Shown in pieces: positions 34,671-43,686 of a stretch of 64,000 nt of DNA. Made by a program: the position numbers and the translations under genes. Below the pieces are notes generated by a model. That model made no database searches. It was not told the DNA's origin and saw nothing but the letters and a program-made list of their open reading frames with translations. This stretch comes from Erythrobacter sp. HI0063 (GTDB lineage Bacteria; Pseudomonadota; Alphaproteobacteria; Sphingomonadales; Sphingomonadaceae), in assembly GCF_001635685.1 (NCBI RefSeq), contig NZ_LWFF01000274.1, positions 1 to 64,000 of the forward strand. The letters run 5' to 3'. How positions within the stretch are numbered: position 1 is the first letter of the stretch; each line of letters begins with the position of its first letter.

Positions 34671-36971
34671 ATGACCGATCTCACTGTCCCCACGTCTCGC
34701 GACGATCTGCCTGCCTATGCCCAGAGGCTGAATCCGCCCCAGCGCGAGGCGGTGACCACCACCGAAGGGCCGGTGCTGATGCTGGCGGGCGCAGGCACGG
34801 GCAAGACCGCGGCGCTGACCGCGCGGCTCGCGCATCTCATCGCCATGCGCCTCGCCTGGCCGAGCGAGATCCTTTGCGTCACCTTCACCAACAAGGCCGC
34901 GCGCGAAATGCGCGAACGGGTGGCGCGCCACATGGGCCAGGCGGTGGAAGGGATGCCCTGGCTCGGCACCTTCCATTCGATCGGCGCCAAGATGCTGCGC
35001 CGCCATGCCGAACTGGTCGGGCTGCAATCCAACTACACCATCATCGATACCGACGATCAGCTGCGCTTGCTGAAACAGCTGATCCGCGAAAACGATCTCG
35101 ACGAGAAGCGCTGGCCCGCCCGCCAGCTCGCCGGTCTGCTCGACCGGTGGAAGAACCGCGGCCTCAATCCCGGCGATCTGGATGCGGTGGAGAACGAAAG
35201 CTACGCCAACGGGCTCGGCGAGCAATTCTATCGCCTGTATCAGGAGCGGCTGAAAAGCCTCAACGCCTGCGATTTCGGCGATCTGCTGCTGCACATGCTG
35301 AACATCTTCCGCCAGCATCGCGATGTGCTGGAACAGTATCAGCGGCGCTTCAAATATATCCTGGTGGACGAATATCAGGACACCAATCAGGTCCAGTATC
35401 TGTGGCTTCGCCTGCTGGCGCAGGAGCGCAAGAATATCTGCGTGGTGGGGGATGACGACCAGTCGATCTATTCCTGGCGCGGGGCGGAAGTCGCCAATAT
35501 CCTCAAGTTCGAAAAGGATTTTCCCGGCGCCAAGGTCGTCAAGCTGGAGCAGAATTATCGCTCCACGCCCCAGATCCTCGCGACCGCGTCCGGCCTGATC
35601 GACGCCAACAGCCAGCGGCTCGGCAAAACGCTATGGACCGAGCTTCCGGCGGGCGACAAGGTGCGTGTAATCGGCGTGTGGGACGCGCCCGAAGAAGCGC
35701 GCCGGGTGGGCGAGGATATCGAGCGGCTGGAGCGCGAAGGCGCTCCGCTGGACGAGATCGCAATCCTGGTCCGCGCACAATACCAGACCCGCGAGTTCGA
35801 GGATCGCTTCATCCAGATCGGCCTCAATTACCGCATCGTGGGCGGTTTCCGTTTTTACGAACGCGCCGAGATCCGCGATGCGCTCGCCTATCTGCGCGTG
35901 ATCGCCCAGCCTGCCGACGATCTCGCTTTCGAACGCATCTACAACCAACCCAAGCGCGGCCTCGGCGCCAAGACGCTGGAAGCGATGCGCCGCCATGCGC
36001 GCCGCACCGGCCTTCCGCTCGCCGCCGCCAGCCTCGACCTCGTCGACAGCGACGAACTGCCGGCCCGCGCGCGCAACATGCTGACTGGGTTGCTGAAGCA
36101 GTTCGTCCACTGGCGCGAAGCGGCGGAGCGGGAGACGCCCGCTAATCTCATGCGCCTCGTCCTGTCCGAAAGCGGCTATGACGACATGCTCGCCAAGGAA
36201 CGCAGCGCCGAAAGCGCAGGGCGGGCGGAAAACCTTTCCGAGCTTGCCCGCGCAATGGAGGAATACGACACGCTCGGCGATTTTCTAGAGCATGTCGGCC
36301 TCGTCATGGACAATGACGCGCAAGGCGATGACGAGAAGGTCACCATCATGACCATGCATGCCGCCAAAGGGCTGGAGTTCAACAACGTCTTCCTGCCCGG
36401 CTGGGAAGAAGGCGTGTTTCCTTCGCAGCGCGCGCTCGACGAAGGCGGGCTCGCCTCGCTGGAGGAGGAACGCCGCCTCGCTTATGTCGCGATCACGCGG
36501 GCACGGCGCAAATGCACGATCCTGCACGCTGCCAATCGCCGTATCTTCGGCCAGTGGACCAGCTCCATCCCGAGCCGCTTCATCGAGGAATTGCCGGACG
36601 AACACATCGAGCAGGAAACCACGATGAGCGGCGGCGCATCCCTATGGCGCGCGAACTGGAGCGAGAGCGAGGATCCCTTCGCCCATGTTTCGCGCGACCG
36701 CCCCGACCGCAGCACCACGCGCGGCCCCGGCTGGCAGCGGGCGCTCGCCACCGGATACGAGACCAAGCAGGCGCGCATCGGCGAAAACAAGCGTTCCGCC
36801 GCAAGCTTCGCCGCCAAGGCCCGGACCGACGTCGCGATCGGTGCGCGCGTCTTCCACGAAAAATTCGGGTATGGCGAAGTCACCGATCAGGAAGGCAACA
36901 AGCTCGAAATCGCGTTCGAGAAAGCCGGGACCAAGCGCGTGATCGACAGTTTCGTCAAGCTGGCGGACTAG
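34671..36971 (+). CDS. uvrD: UvrD/PcrA-type superfamily 1 DNA helicase
   Basis: A 766-residue 3'-5' DNA helicase used in nucleotide-excision and mismatch repair. Motif I is AGAGTGKT at residues 39-46, Ia is CVTFTNKAAREMRERV, II is LVDEYQDTNQVQ, III is VVGDDDQSIYSWRGAE, IV is KLEQNYRSTPQIL, V is TMHAAKGLEFNNVFLPGWEEG, VI is YVAITRARRK. The C-terminal tail ends in a small domain like that of PcrA/UvrD (VFHEKFGYGEVTDQEGNKLEIAFEKAGTKRV). The frame opens at 34629, but ATG 34671 comes after the LexA box and starts the conserved LNPPQREAV region properly. SOS control is inferred from the box. Confidence 0.94.
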   Translation: MTDLTVPTSRDDLPAYAQRLNPPQREAVTTTEGPVLMLAGAGTGKTAALTARLAHLIAMRLAWPSEILCVTFTNKAAREMRERVARHMGQAVEGMPWLGTFHSIGAKMLRRHAELVGLQSNYTIIDTDDQLRLLKQLIRENDLDEKRWPARQLAGLLDRWKNRGLNPGDLDAVENESYANGLGEQFYRLYQERLKSLNACDFGDLLLHMLNIFRQHRDVLEQYQRRFKYILVDEYQDTNQVQYLWLRLLAQERKNICVVGDDDQSIYSWRGAEVANILKFEKDFPGAKVVKLEQNYRSTPQILATASGLIDANSQRLGKTLWTELPAGDKVRVIGVWDAPEEARRVGEDIERLEREGAPLDEIAILVRAQYQTREFEDRFIQIGLNYRIVGGFRFYERAEIRDALAYLRVIAQPADDLAFERIYNQPKRGLGAKTLEAMRRHARRTGLPLAAASLDLVDSDELPARARNMLTGLLKQFVHWREAAERETPANLMRLVLSESGYDDMLAKERSAESAGRAENLSELARAMEEYDTLGDFLEHVGLVMDNDAQGDDEKVTIMTMHAAKGLEFNNVFLPGWEEGVFPSQRALDEGGLASLEEERRLAYVAITRARRKCTILHAANRRIFGQWTSSIPSRFIEELPDEHIEQETTMSGGASLWRANWSESEDPFAHVSRDRPDRSTTRGPGWQRALATGYETKQARIGENKRSAASFAAKARTDVAIGARVFHEKFGYGEVTDQEGNKLEIAFEKAGTKRVIDSFVKLAD

Positions 36972-37020
36972 CCACCGTCTTTTGGCATCACCGCAACGCT
37001 CCCCCGAGGGAGCGAAGCGG

Positions 37021-38433
37021 TCACCCCAGAGCGGACACGTCGAGGAATGTCGGACGCGGTCCGTTCCACTCGCCTGCGGGCACGGTTTCGTCGCGCTGGT
37101 CGTCGCGGCGAGCGGCCTTGCGCTCTGGCTGCTCGTCGGAACCATCCCGCTCGATGCGAGACCGGTCACGGCGCGGCTTGTCCTTGGGCGACGCATCCTG
37201 CGCGCTGTCGTCGCGCTCTTCGCTCTTGCGGCGGCTCTTACGCGCGGGCTTTTCGTCGCGCGGCTCGTCGGTCTTTTCCGCCTTGTCCTGCGAAGAATCG
37301 CGCAGTTCGACGCGCACGTCCTCCTGCCCGAACACCTTGATCGGATTTCCGGTCAGCTTCTCGACATTGTCGATCGCCTCGGCATCTTCCGGAGTCACGA
37401 AAGTGAACGCGCGTCCCTTGGCGCCCGCGCGGCCGGTACGACCGATGCGGTGCACGTAATCGTCGGGATGCCAGGGCGTATCGTAATTGAAGACGTGGCT
37501 GACGCCCTTCACGTCGAGCCCGCGCGCGGCAACGTCGCTGGCGACGAGGATATTGACCTCGCCCTTCTTGAAACGATCCAGTTCCTGCAGGCGGCTGGAC
37601 TGGTCCATGTCGCCATGGATTTCTCCGCTGCGGAAACCGTCGCGCTGCAGGCTCTTGTTCAGGTCGCGCACCGTCGTCTTGCGGTTGGCGAAGACGATCG
37701 CGGTTTCGACCAGATCGTGGGCGAGCAGCCAGCGCAGCGTATCGGCCTTGCCCCGCGCCTTGGTCATCACCTTGAAGGCGGTGATGTCCTTATTGGTGCT
37801 GGCCGCGCGGCTGACTTCGATCCGCTTGGGATCGGTGAGGAATTTCTTCGCCAGCTTCTGAATCGGCGGCGGCATGGTGGCGCTGAACAGCAGCGTCTGG
37901 CGCGCATCGGGAAGCTTGGAACAGATGAATTCGATGTCGGGAATGAACCCCATGTCGAGCATGCGGTCCGCTTCGTCGATCACGAGCAGTTCGCACCCGT
38001 TCAGCAGGATCTTGCCCCGCTCGAACAGGTCCATCAACCGGCCCGGCGTGGCGATCAGCACGTCGACGCCTTCGTTCAGCGCCTTGACCTGATCGCCCAT
38101 CTGCACGCCGCCGATCAGCAGCGCGAGCTTCAGATCATGGTTCTTGCCGTATTTCTCGAAATTTTCAGCCACCTGGGCGGCCAGTTCGCGGGTCGGCGCC
38201 AGGATCAGGCTGCGCGGCATCAGCGCGCGGCGGCGTCCGGCGGCCATGATATCGATCATCGGAAGCACGAAACTGGCGGTCTTGCCGGTACCGGTCTGCG
38301 CGATGCCGATGATGTCCTTCATCATCAGGACCGGCGGGATCGCCTCGGCCTGGATCGCGGTCGGCTCGGTATAACCGGCGGCTTCGACCGCATCGAGGAG
38401 TTTTTCGGAAAGGCCGAGATCGGCAAAGGTCAT
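37021..38433 (-). CDS. rhlE: DEAD-box RNA helicase, RhlE type
   Basis: A 470-residue ATP-dependent RNA helicase. It shows the Q motif GYTEPTAIQAEAI, motif I AQTGTGKT (residues 45-52), PTRELAAQV, TPGRLMDL, DEAD in VIDEADRMLDMGF, SAT in LLFSATMPP, and HRIGRTGRAGAKGRAF. Beyond about residue 375 there is a long charged, Arg/Lys/Asp/Glu-rich disordered tail, as in RhlE-type helicases that assist ribosome assembly and cold growth. The symbol is by resemblance; other DEAD-box paralogues cannot be excluded. Confidence 0.88.
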   Translation of the reverse strand: MTFADLGLSEKLLDAVEAAGYTEPTAIQAEAIPPVLMMKDIIGIAQTGTGKTASFVLPMIDIMAAGRRRALMPRSLILAPTRELAAQVAENFEKYGKNHDLKLALLIGGVQMGDQVKALNEGVDVLIATPGRLMDLFERGKILLNGCELLVIDEADRMLDMGFIPDIEFICSKLPDARQTLLFSATMPPPIQKLAKKFLTDPKRIEVSRAASTNKDITAFKVMTKARGKADTLRWLLAHDLVETAIVFANRKTTVRDLNKSLQRDGFRSGEIHGDMDQSSRLQELDRFKKGEVNILVASDVAARGLDVKGVSHVFNYDTPWHPDDYVHRIGRTGRAGAKGRAFTFVTPEDAEAIDNVEKLTGNPIKVFGQEDVRVELRDSSQDKAEKTDEPRDEKPARKSRRKSEERDDSAQDASPKDKPRRDRSRIERDGSDEQPERKAARRDDQRDETVPAGEWNGPRPTFLDVSALG

Positions 38434-38560
38434 GCAGGTCCGCTTCGGGTCAGGAGTGTGGAGTCCGGGGAAAGGGTCGAGAAACGAGGTGCGCGGGAAA
38501 GGTCCGCACGCGGCGCGGCCCTTGGCGCAAAATCGCCGTCAAGTCAAGAAATCGCAGCGG

Positions 38561-39169
38561 TTACTCGCCGCCGGAGACCGCCACCAGCTGCGACATATCG
38601 GACAGGGAACATTTCGCCCCCGTACGCGACAGCAGCCGATCGCGATCGACGCAGAGCCGCCCGTCCTCGTTGGGCTCGAAATAAAAGCCCGAATAATAGT
38701 CGCGCGCCGAACAGGACCGTTCGAGCTGCGCGCTGATCAGCCGCCGATCGCGCAGATAGAGCAGCAGACGATTTCCGGTGCTGGCCCTGACACCCGCGAT
38801 GGCGGAAACGGGCAGGCAATCGTCCATCGGGCGCGTCACGAACCGAACCGGCGCGCGCGTCTGGGCAGCAGCGGGAGCGAAGCTCTGCGGGGGTACGGCG
38901 CGCGGCGAAATCCGCACGATCACCCGGCGTTCGATCCGCACCTGATTGGCAGTCTGTGGGCGGAAATCGGGCGCGAAGCGAACCCACCAGGGCGCAGCGC
39001 TCTGCGACATGTCGTTCCGGCGCCGCGCCGCCTCTTCCGTCAGGCGCGCAGGCGCATCTTGTTGCGTGTGGACCTGGCTGTTCACCACGACGCCATCGGC
39101 CACAGGCTTATCGACTGCGGAGGTCGCCAACAAAAGCAAAGGGGACAGGAAGATGGCTAGGCTGGCCAT
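38561..39169 (-). CDS. Secreted protein of unknown function
   Basis: A 202-residue protein with a signal-like N-terminus (MASLAIFLSPLLLLATSAV) that I cannot assign. It is rich in Arg and Ala; the C-terminal half contains four cysteines (DDCLPV, ERSCSARDYYSGFYF, GRLCVDRDRLL, AKCSLSD), which could make two disulphides in the periplasm. It lies 127 nt upstream of the RhlE-type helicase on the same strand, with no clear terminator between, so cotranscription is possible. The name of any process would be a guess. Confidence 0.65.
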   Translation of the reverse strand: MASLAIFLSPLLLLATSAVDKPVADGVVVNSQVHTQQDAPARLTEEAARRRNDMSQSAAPWWVRFAPDFRPQTANQVRIERRVIVRISPRAVPPQSFAPAAAQTRAPVRFVTRPMDDCLPVSAIAGVRASTGNRLLLYLRDRRLISAQLERSCSARDYYSGFYFEPNEDGRLCVDRDRLLSRTGAKCSLSDMSQLVAVSGGE

Positions 39170-39333
39170 GGGCAGAAGCTGAAAGTCCCTCCAATCGCCG
39201 CGCGAGCGCGAATGTGCGCGGGCGGTCTCGTCGCAGGTCGCCCTGCCCCTGAATGCTTGAACGCGCGCTTAATTGCACCCCTGCGCCCCAACGCGGTGGC
39301 GCTGGAGCGAACAGGTGTGGCATATCGACCACC

Positions 39334-40794
39334 ATGAATCACCCCGCCCACCCCACGTCCTCGTTCATCGATCAGGTCCGCACATTGCTCGGCCCGCGCG
39401 GTTTCACCGACGATCCCGAACTGGTCGAACCATGGCTGACCGACTGGCGCGGCCGCTTTACCGGCAAGACGCTCGGCCTCGCCTCGCCTGCCTCGACCGA
39501 TGAGGTCGCCGCGCTCGTGAGGCTGTGTCACGAATACCACGTGCCGATCGTGCCCCAGGGCGGGAATAGCGGCATGTCGGGCGGTGCCACGCCCGATGAC
39601 AGCGGCACGACCCTGCTCCTCAGCATGCGGCGAATGGACGCGATCCGCTCGCTCGACACCAAGGCGCGGGAGATCGTGTGCGATGCGGGCGTAGTGCTTC
39701 AGACCCTCCACGACGCCGTCGAGATGGAGCGCTTGCGCTTTCCGCTGACATTGGGCGGCAAGGGATCGGCTACCGTGGGCGGCCTCGTCTCGACCAATGC
39801 GGGCGGGACACAGGTGCTGCGCCACGGATCGATGCGCGCGCAAGTGCTGGGATTGGAGGCGGTCATGGCCGATGGCAGCGTGCTCGACACGCTCACACCG
39901 CTCAAGAAAGACAATCGCGGGTTCGACCTCAAACAGCTCCTGATCGGTTCGGAAGGGACGTTGGGAATCGTCACCGCCGCGACCCTGCGCCTGCTTCCCG
40001 AAATCGGGGGGCGGCGCGTGTTGTGGGCAGGGCTCGGCTCGATCCGGCAGGCGCGCGAGCTGCTGCTCCATTGCGAGGCCCATGCAGGCGATTTGCTGGA
40101 AGGTTTCGAGGTCGTTCCACGACATTCGCTTGCCGCCGTGCTCGATTACCTGCCCGATGCGCGCAGCCCCTTGCGCGGCGAACATGAATGGCACGCGCTG
40201 ATCGAGCTTGTGGTGCAGGAGGGCGCGGACGACAGGCTCGATCTTGTGGCCCAGACTCTGCTCGAAAGCGCGCTGGAACAAGATCTGCTCCAAGATGCGA
40301 CCATCGCTGCGAACGAGCATCAGGCCGAACAATTCTGGCTGCTGCGCGAATCGATCGCGCCCGCCGAACGCGCGATCGGCCCGGCGGCGCAGCACGACAT
40401 TTCCGTGCCCGTGGCGCGCATGGCGGATTTCGTCACCGAGGCGGTGCCCGCGGTCGAAGCGCGTTTCCCCGATCACGACGCGATCGCTTTCGGACATCTC
40501 GGAGACGGCAACGTCCACTTCCACGTCCTCGCCCCGCGCGGCAGCGACCGGGCGGAATGGGAAGCCTCCCAGGCGAAGGAGGTCAGTTCCTTCGTCTACG
40601 ACCTCGTCACGCGGTATGGCGGATCGATCAGCGCCGAACATGGGATCGGTCAGGTGAAGGTGGACGAATTGCAGCGGCTCGGCGATCCGGTGGCGCTGGC
40701 GACGATGCGTGCGGTCAAGCAGGCGCTCGATCCTCGCGGCATCCTCAATCCGGGCAAATTGCTCCCGCTTGCCTCCGCGCCGGACTCTCCGTAA
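39334..40794 (+). CDS. FAD-dependent oxidoreductase of the D-lactate/D-2-hydroxyglutarate dehydrogenase family
   Basis: A 486-residue flavoprotein. The N-terminal PCMH-type FAD domain has VPQGGNSGMSGGATPDDSGT and GGLVSTNAGGTQVLRHGSMR. The C-terminal domain carries the metal-binding signature GHLGDGNVHFHV and ends with SAEHGIGQVKVDELQR and LDPRGILNPGKLLP. Members oxidise 2-hydroxy acids (D-lactate, D-2-hydroxyglutarate, glycolate) and pass electrons to a quinone or ETF; which one cannot be read here. No glcE/glcF partners are adjacent. ATG 39334 is preferred to the open frame from 39253. Confidence 0.87.
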   Translation: MNHPAHPTSSFIDQVRTLLGPRGFTDDPELVEPWLTDWRGRFTGKTLGLASPASTDEVAALVRLCHEYHVPIVPQGGNSGMSGGATPDDSGTTLLLSMRRMDAIRSLDTKAREIVCDAGVVLQTLHDAVEMERLRFPLTLGGKGSATVGGLVSTNAGGTQVLRHGSMRAQVLGLEAVMADGSVLDTLTPLKKDNRGFDLKQLLIGSEGTLGIVTAATLRLLPEIGGRRVLWAGLGSIRQARELLLHCEAHAGDLLEGFEVVPRHSLAAVLDYLPDARSPLRGEHEWHALIELVVQEGADDRLDLVAQTLLESALEQDLLQDATIAANEHQAEQFWLLRESIAPAERAIGPAAQHDISVPVARMADFVTEAVPAVEARFPDHDAIAFGHLGDGNVHFHVLAPRGSDRAEWEASQAKEVSSFVYDLVTRYGGSISAEHGIGQVKVDELQRLGDPVALATMRAVKQALDPRGILNPGKLLPLASAPDSP

Positions 40795-40879
40795 AGCGCG
40801 CGCTTCACGCGTGCCGGGGGGCGGGTCCAACCGAACCAATGCGCGCAACGCTACATTCAGACCGATCCGGAGATCACCC

Positions 40880-41671
40880 ATGGCCAGCGCGCCGCAGCCC
40901 ACCCTGCCCCTGTTCTACAACGACCTGATGCCGCTCAACAGCCGCGATCACGGCAAGTTCCGCACCAAGCAGATCGACGATGCCGGGTTCCTGAAGAACC
41001 AGCACGCCGTGCCCCTGACGGTCGACGAATTCGTCCAGGCGCAGCGCAATTTCCCGATCGTGTTCAGTTCAGGCGACCAGCCGCTTCCGCTCTGCCTGAT
41101 GGGCCTCAACGAAGGCGTGAACACCTATGTCGACGATCAGGGCAAGGTGAACGAGCCGGTCTACATCCCCGCCTATATCCGCCGCTATCCCTTCATGCTG
41201 GCCAAGCTGCGCCCCGATGCGGACGAGCTGTCGCTGTGCTTCGACCCGACCCAGGACAAGGTGATCGGCGAATTCGAGGAAGGCGAGCGCCTGTTCGACG
41301 ACGAAGGCAAGGTTACCCAGGCGACCCAGCAGATCCTCGATTTCTGCGAGCAGTTCGAAGCCGCCGGCCAGCGCACCAAGGCGTTCATGGAAGAGCTGAA
41401 GAATGCCGACCTGCTGATGGACGGCGAAATGTCGATCTCGCGTCAGGAAGCGCCCGATACGCCCTACACCTATCGTGGCTTCCAGATGGTCAATCAGGAA
41501 AAGCTGCGTGAAATCGATGCCGAGACGGCAAAGAAATGGTCCGATAACGGCCTGATGATGCTGATCCACGCGCATATCTTCTCGCTCGACATGATGCGCG
41601 CGATCTTCTCGCGTCAGGTCGAGCAGGGCACCGCGCCGGACGCGTTCGCGGGCCAGCAGAGCGCCAACTGA
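40880..41671 (+). CDS. SapC-family protein
   Basis: A 263-residue soluble protein of the SapC family, named for a protein linked to Campylobacter surface layers but common in Sphingomonadales near TonB receptors and tryptophan halogenase-like genes. Visible features are the opening LPLFYNDLMPLNSRDHG, VPLTVDEFVQAQRNFPIVFS, YIPAYIRRYPFMLAKL and LLMDGEMSISRQEAPDTPYTYRGFQMVNQEKL. No catalytic motif is obvious. Here it stands alone, 85 nt after the FAD oxidoreductase, without the usual partners, so its job is not clear. ATG 40880 has GGAG 9 nt upstream. Confidence 0.85.
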   Translation: MASAPQPTLPLFYNDLMPLNSRDHGKFRTKQIDDAGFLKNQHAVPLTVDEFVQAQRNFPIVFSSGDQPLPLCLMGLNEGVNTYVDDQGKVNEPVYIPAYIRRYPFMLAKLRPDADELSLCFDPTQDKVIGEFEEGERLFDDEGKVTQATQQILDFCEQFEAAGQRTKAFMEELKNADLLMDGEMSISRQEAPDTPYTYRGFQMVNQEKLREIDAETAKKWSDNGLMMLIHAHIFSLDMMRAIFSRQVEQGTAPDAFAGQQSAN

Positions 41672-41854
41672 CAGGCGGGCCGCGCCCTTTCGAGAACTGC
41701 GATGACCTGCGATGAATAGTGGCGGGCATGCGCCCACCGCCGATCCGGGTCTTGAACGGGGCGCGTCCCCACCCATCTAGCGAGTACCGGAAGCCGCTTC
41801 CCTCATGGCGCTTCCGGCCGATGCGCGAAAGCGCATCTCCTCCCTGAACCTTGG

Positions 41855-41887
41855 CCACTCCGTGCTTCATGCACGGGGTGGTTTTTT
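41855..41887 (+). terminator. Terminator between the SapC gene and the convergent amidohydrolase
   Basis: CCACTCCGTGC (41855-41865) pairs with GCACGGGGTGG (41871-41881; one G-U pair) around TTCAT and is followed by TTTTTT. It lies 183 nt past the SapC stop; the stretch 41672-41854 holds no convincing gene. Confidence 0.85.
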
Positions 41888-41912
41888 GTTGGGGTGACGG
41901 CGCGCGAAACTC

Positions 41913-42860
41913 TTATTCCGCGGCGTGGCGGAACGTATCGCCCGAACTCGTATTCGCGACCTGCGCCGCCAGCGCGCGCACCATCTGGCCGAGCAGGCGC
42001 GCCACGCCCATGAAGCGTGGCCCGGCCTCTCGCATCTGCGCATCGAGATAGGTCGATCGGCAGATCTCGAGCTGCATCGCGTGAATTCCCCTGCGCGGCG
42101 CGCCATGCCGGTCGAGTACATAGCCGCCCGAATAGGGCCGATTATGCGCCACCCGCCGCTCCGCCGCGGAAAGGAACGTCAGCGCCGCCGCCGCCAGACC
42201 GTCGCCGCAGGACGATCCGAACCGGTCCCCGACAACGAATTCGGCCGCAGGCTCGCCCGGTCCGCCGGATTTGAGCGGCGGCATGGAATGCAGATCGATC
42301 AGCAGCACCGCGCCCCATTCGTCACGCACTCGTTCGAGAAGCAGGCCGAGTGCGGCGTGATAGGGTTTGTGGATCGAATCGATCCGCTCATCGAGCTCGG
42401 CGCGCTCCAGCCTGCCCTTCCAGATCTCGCCCATTCCGGGGAGGCGGCGCGGCACCAGCCCCAACCCGGTTCGGGCGCGGCGATTGACCGCGCCGGTCGG
42501 ATGGTTGGGTACGGTCCGCCCCCGGATCATCGACCAGTCGATATCGTCGGGGGAGCGATTGAGATCGATCATGGCTCGTGGGGCATGCGCCATGATCAGC
42601 GGCGCGCCGGTCGCCTGCGCCACTTCCTGCGCCATGATGTCGATCAGCCGGTCTTCCAGCTTGAGCTTCGCGCGATCCGGCTCCCGCATGCTTTGCACGA
42701 CCGTATCGGGGTAGCTGCGCCCTCCATGCGGCGCGCCTATGACTATGGGAACGGTCGCTGTTTCGCTGGCCATCAGGCCAAACGCCGCATCATCGCTGCC
42801 GGGTATCCGCCCACCGCTCTGCAAAGACGCGGCCGGACGCGGAAGGGATGTAATTGACAT
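41913..42860 (-). CDS. N-formylglutamate amidohydrolase family protein
   Basis: A 315-residue hydrolase of the FGase family, which releases formate from N-formylglutamate in histidine breakdown. The zinc and active-site pieces are visible: IVIGAPHGGRSYPD near the N-terminus, the LEDRLIDIMAQE stretch, LIMAHAPRAMIDLNR, LLIDLHSMPP and NRPYSGGYVLDRHG. No hut genes are nearby, so the natural substrate could be another N-acyl amino acid. The first ~30 residues look non-conserved; a shorter start near MASETATVPIVIG is possible. It is convergent with the SapC gene and divergent from cpdR. Confidence 0.86.
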   Translation of the reverse strand: MSITSLPRPAASLQSGGRIPGSDDAAFGLMASETATVPIVIGAPHGGRSYPDTVVQSMREPDRAKLKLEDRLIDIMAQEVAQATGAPLIMAHAPRAMIDLNRSPDDIDWSMIRGRTVPNHPTGAVNRRARTGLGLVPRRLPGMGEIWKGRLERAELDERIDSIHKPYHAALGLLLERVRDEWGAVLLIDLHSMPPLKSGGPGEPAAEFVVGDRFGSSCGDGLAAAALTFLSAAERRVAHNRPYSGGYVLDRHGAPRRGIHAMQLEICRSTYLDAQMREAGPRFMGVARLLGQMVRALAAQVANTSSGDTFRHAAE

Positions 42861-43017
42861 AGCCTACGGATTTGGGCCGTCAGCGCTCTCGTGTCAAAGC
42901 GTTCGCATCGCGGGCCCCGGATCGCCAGCGCCCCGGCGGACGAAATAAGCGACCAGCGACCCGCCGCGCGCGATCAACGGGCAAGATTTCTTAAGAGCTT
43001 GCTGGTATCACGCGCCC

Positions 43018-43407
43018 ATGACCGAACCTCATCAGACCCGCATCCTTCTCGCGGAAGACGACGATGCCATGCGCACTTATCTGGAGCGTGCGCTGGAGAA
43101 AGCCGGCTACGCGGTCGATTCCGTCGATCGCGGCACGGCGGCCCTGCCTTTGCTCGAAACGAACCGCTACGACCTGCTCCTGTCGGACATCGTGATGCCC
43201 GAAATGGACGGAATCGAACTGGCGCAGCGCTGCAACGAGATCAGCGCCGATACGAAGGTGATGTTCATCACTGGCTTCGCCGCCGTCACCCTCAAGGCCA
43301 GCCGCGATCAGCCGCAGGCGCGCGTCCTGTCCAAGCCCTTCCACCTCAAGGATCTCGTCCTCGAAGTGGAGCGCGTTCTGGAAGACCGGATTTCCGCGTC
43401 GCTCTAG
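43018..43407 (+). CDS. cpdR: CpdR, single-domain response regulator of the cell-cycle protease system
   Basis: CpdR, when unphosphorylated, primes ClpXP to destroy CtrA and other proteins; the CckA-ChpT phosphorelay switches it off. The 129-residue product is only a receiver domain, with the acidic pocket AEDDDAM, phospho-acceptor Asp57 in LLLSDIVMPEMDG, the FITGFAAVTLKA stretch typical of CpdR and the lysine in VLSKPFHLKDL. The FITGFAAV signature is why I prefer CpdR over other receivers. CckA, its upstream kinase, is at 55820; ChpT and CtrA are outside the window. Confidence 0.9.
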   Translation: MTEPHQTRILLAEDDDAMRTYLERALEKAGYAVDSVDRGTAALPLLETNRYDLLLSDIVMPEMDGIELAQRCNEISADTKVMFITGFAAVTLKASRDQPQARVLSKPFHLKDLVLEVERVLEDRISASL

Positions 43408-43434
43408 GTGATTGCGGGCAAGGCAAATTGTGTC

Positions 43435-43463
43435 TTGCATGGGGCCGGGCCGCTCGCTAGATG
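43435..43463 (+). promoter_or_regulatory. Sigma70-type promoter of tRNA-Val
   Basis: TTGCAT (43435-43440), a 17-bp spacer, and TAGATG (43458-43463), about 45 nt before the mature tRNA. The -10 is imperfect; spacing and location support it. Confidence 0.45.
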
Positions 43464-43507
43464 GCCCGCCTGCGCAGCCTTCAGGGCTGGCGCGTAAGCG
43501 ATGGTGC

Positions 43508-43582
43508 GGGCGTATAGCTCAGTGGTAGAGCACTATGTTGACATCGTAGGGGTCCCAAGTTCAATCCTTGGTACGCCCACCA
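43508..43582 (+). tRNA. tRNA-Val (anticodon GAC)
   Basis: A 75-nt cloverleaf with encoded CCA. Acceptor GGGCGTA pairs with TACGCCC, the D arm is GCTC-AGTGGTA-GAGC, the anticodon stem CTATG/CGTAG closes the loop TTGACAT with GAC in the middle, and the T arm contains AGTTCAATCCT. It reads valine codons GUC and GUU. A terminator follows. Confidence 0.95.
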
Positions 43583-43609
43583 TCGTATGATTTAGGCGCA
43601 TGACGCAGG

Positions 43610-43633
43610 AGCCCGCCCTTTGGCGGGCTTTTT
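43610..43633 (+). terminator. Terminator of tRNA-Val
   Basis: AGCCCGCC (43610-43617) pairs with GGCGGGCT (43622-43629) around CTTT and is followed by a T-run (43629-43633). It lies 28 nt past the tRNA end. Confidence 0.9.
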
Positions 43634-43686
43634 CGTATCCGCACGCAGCACCGGGATCGTCGGCCTTTTCGGCGAGTTGACCGGAT

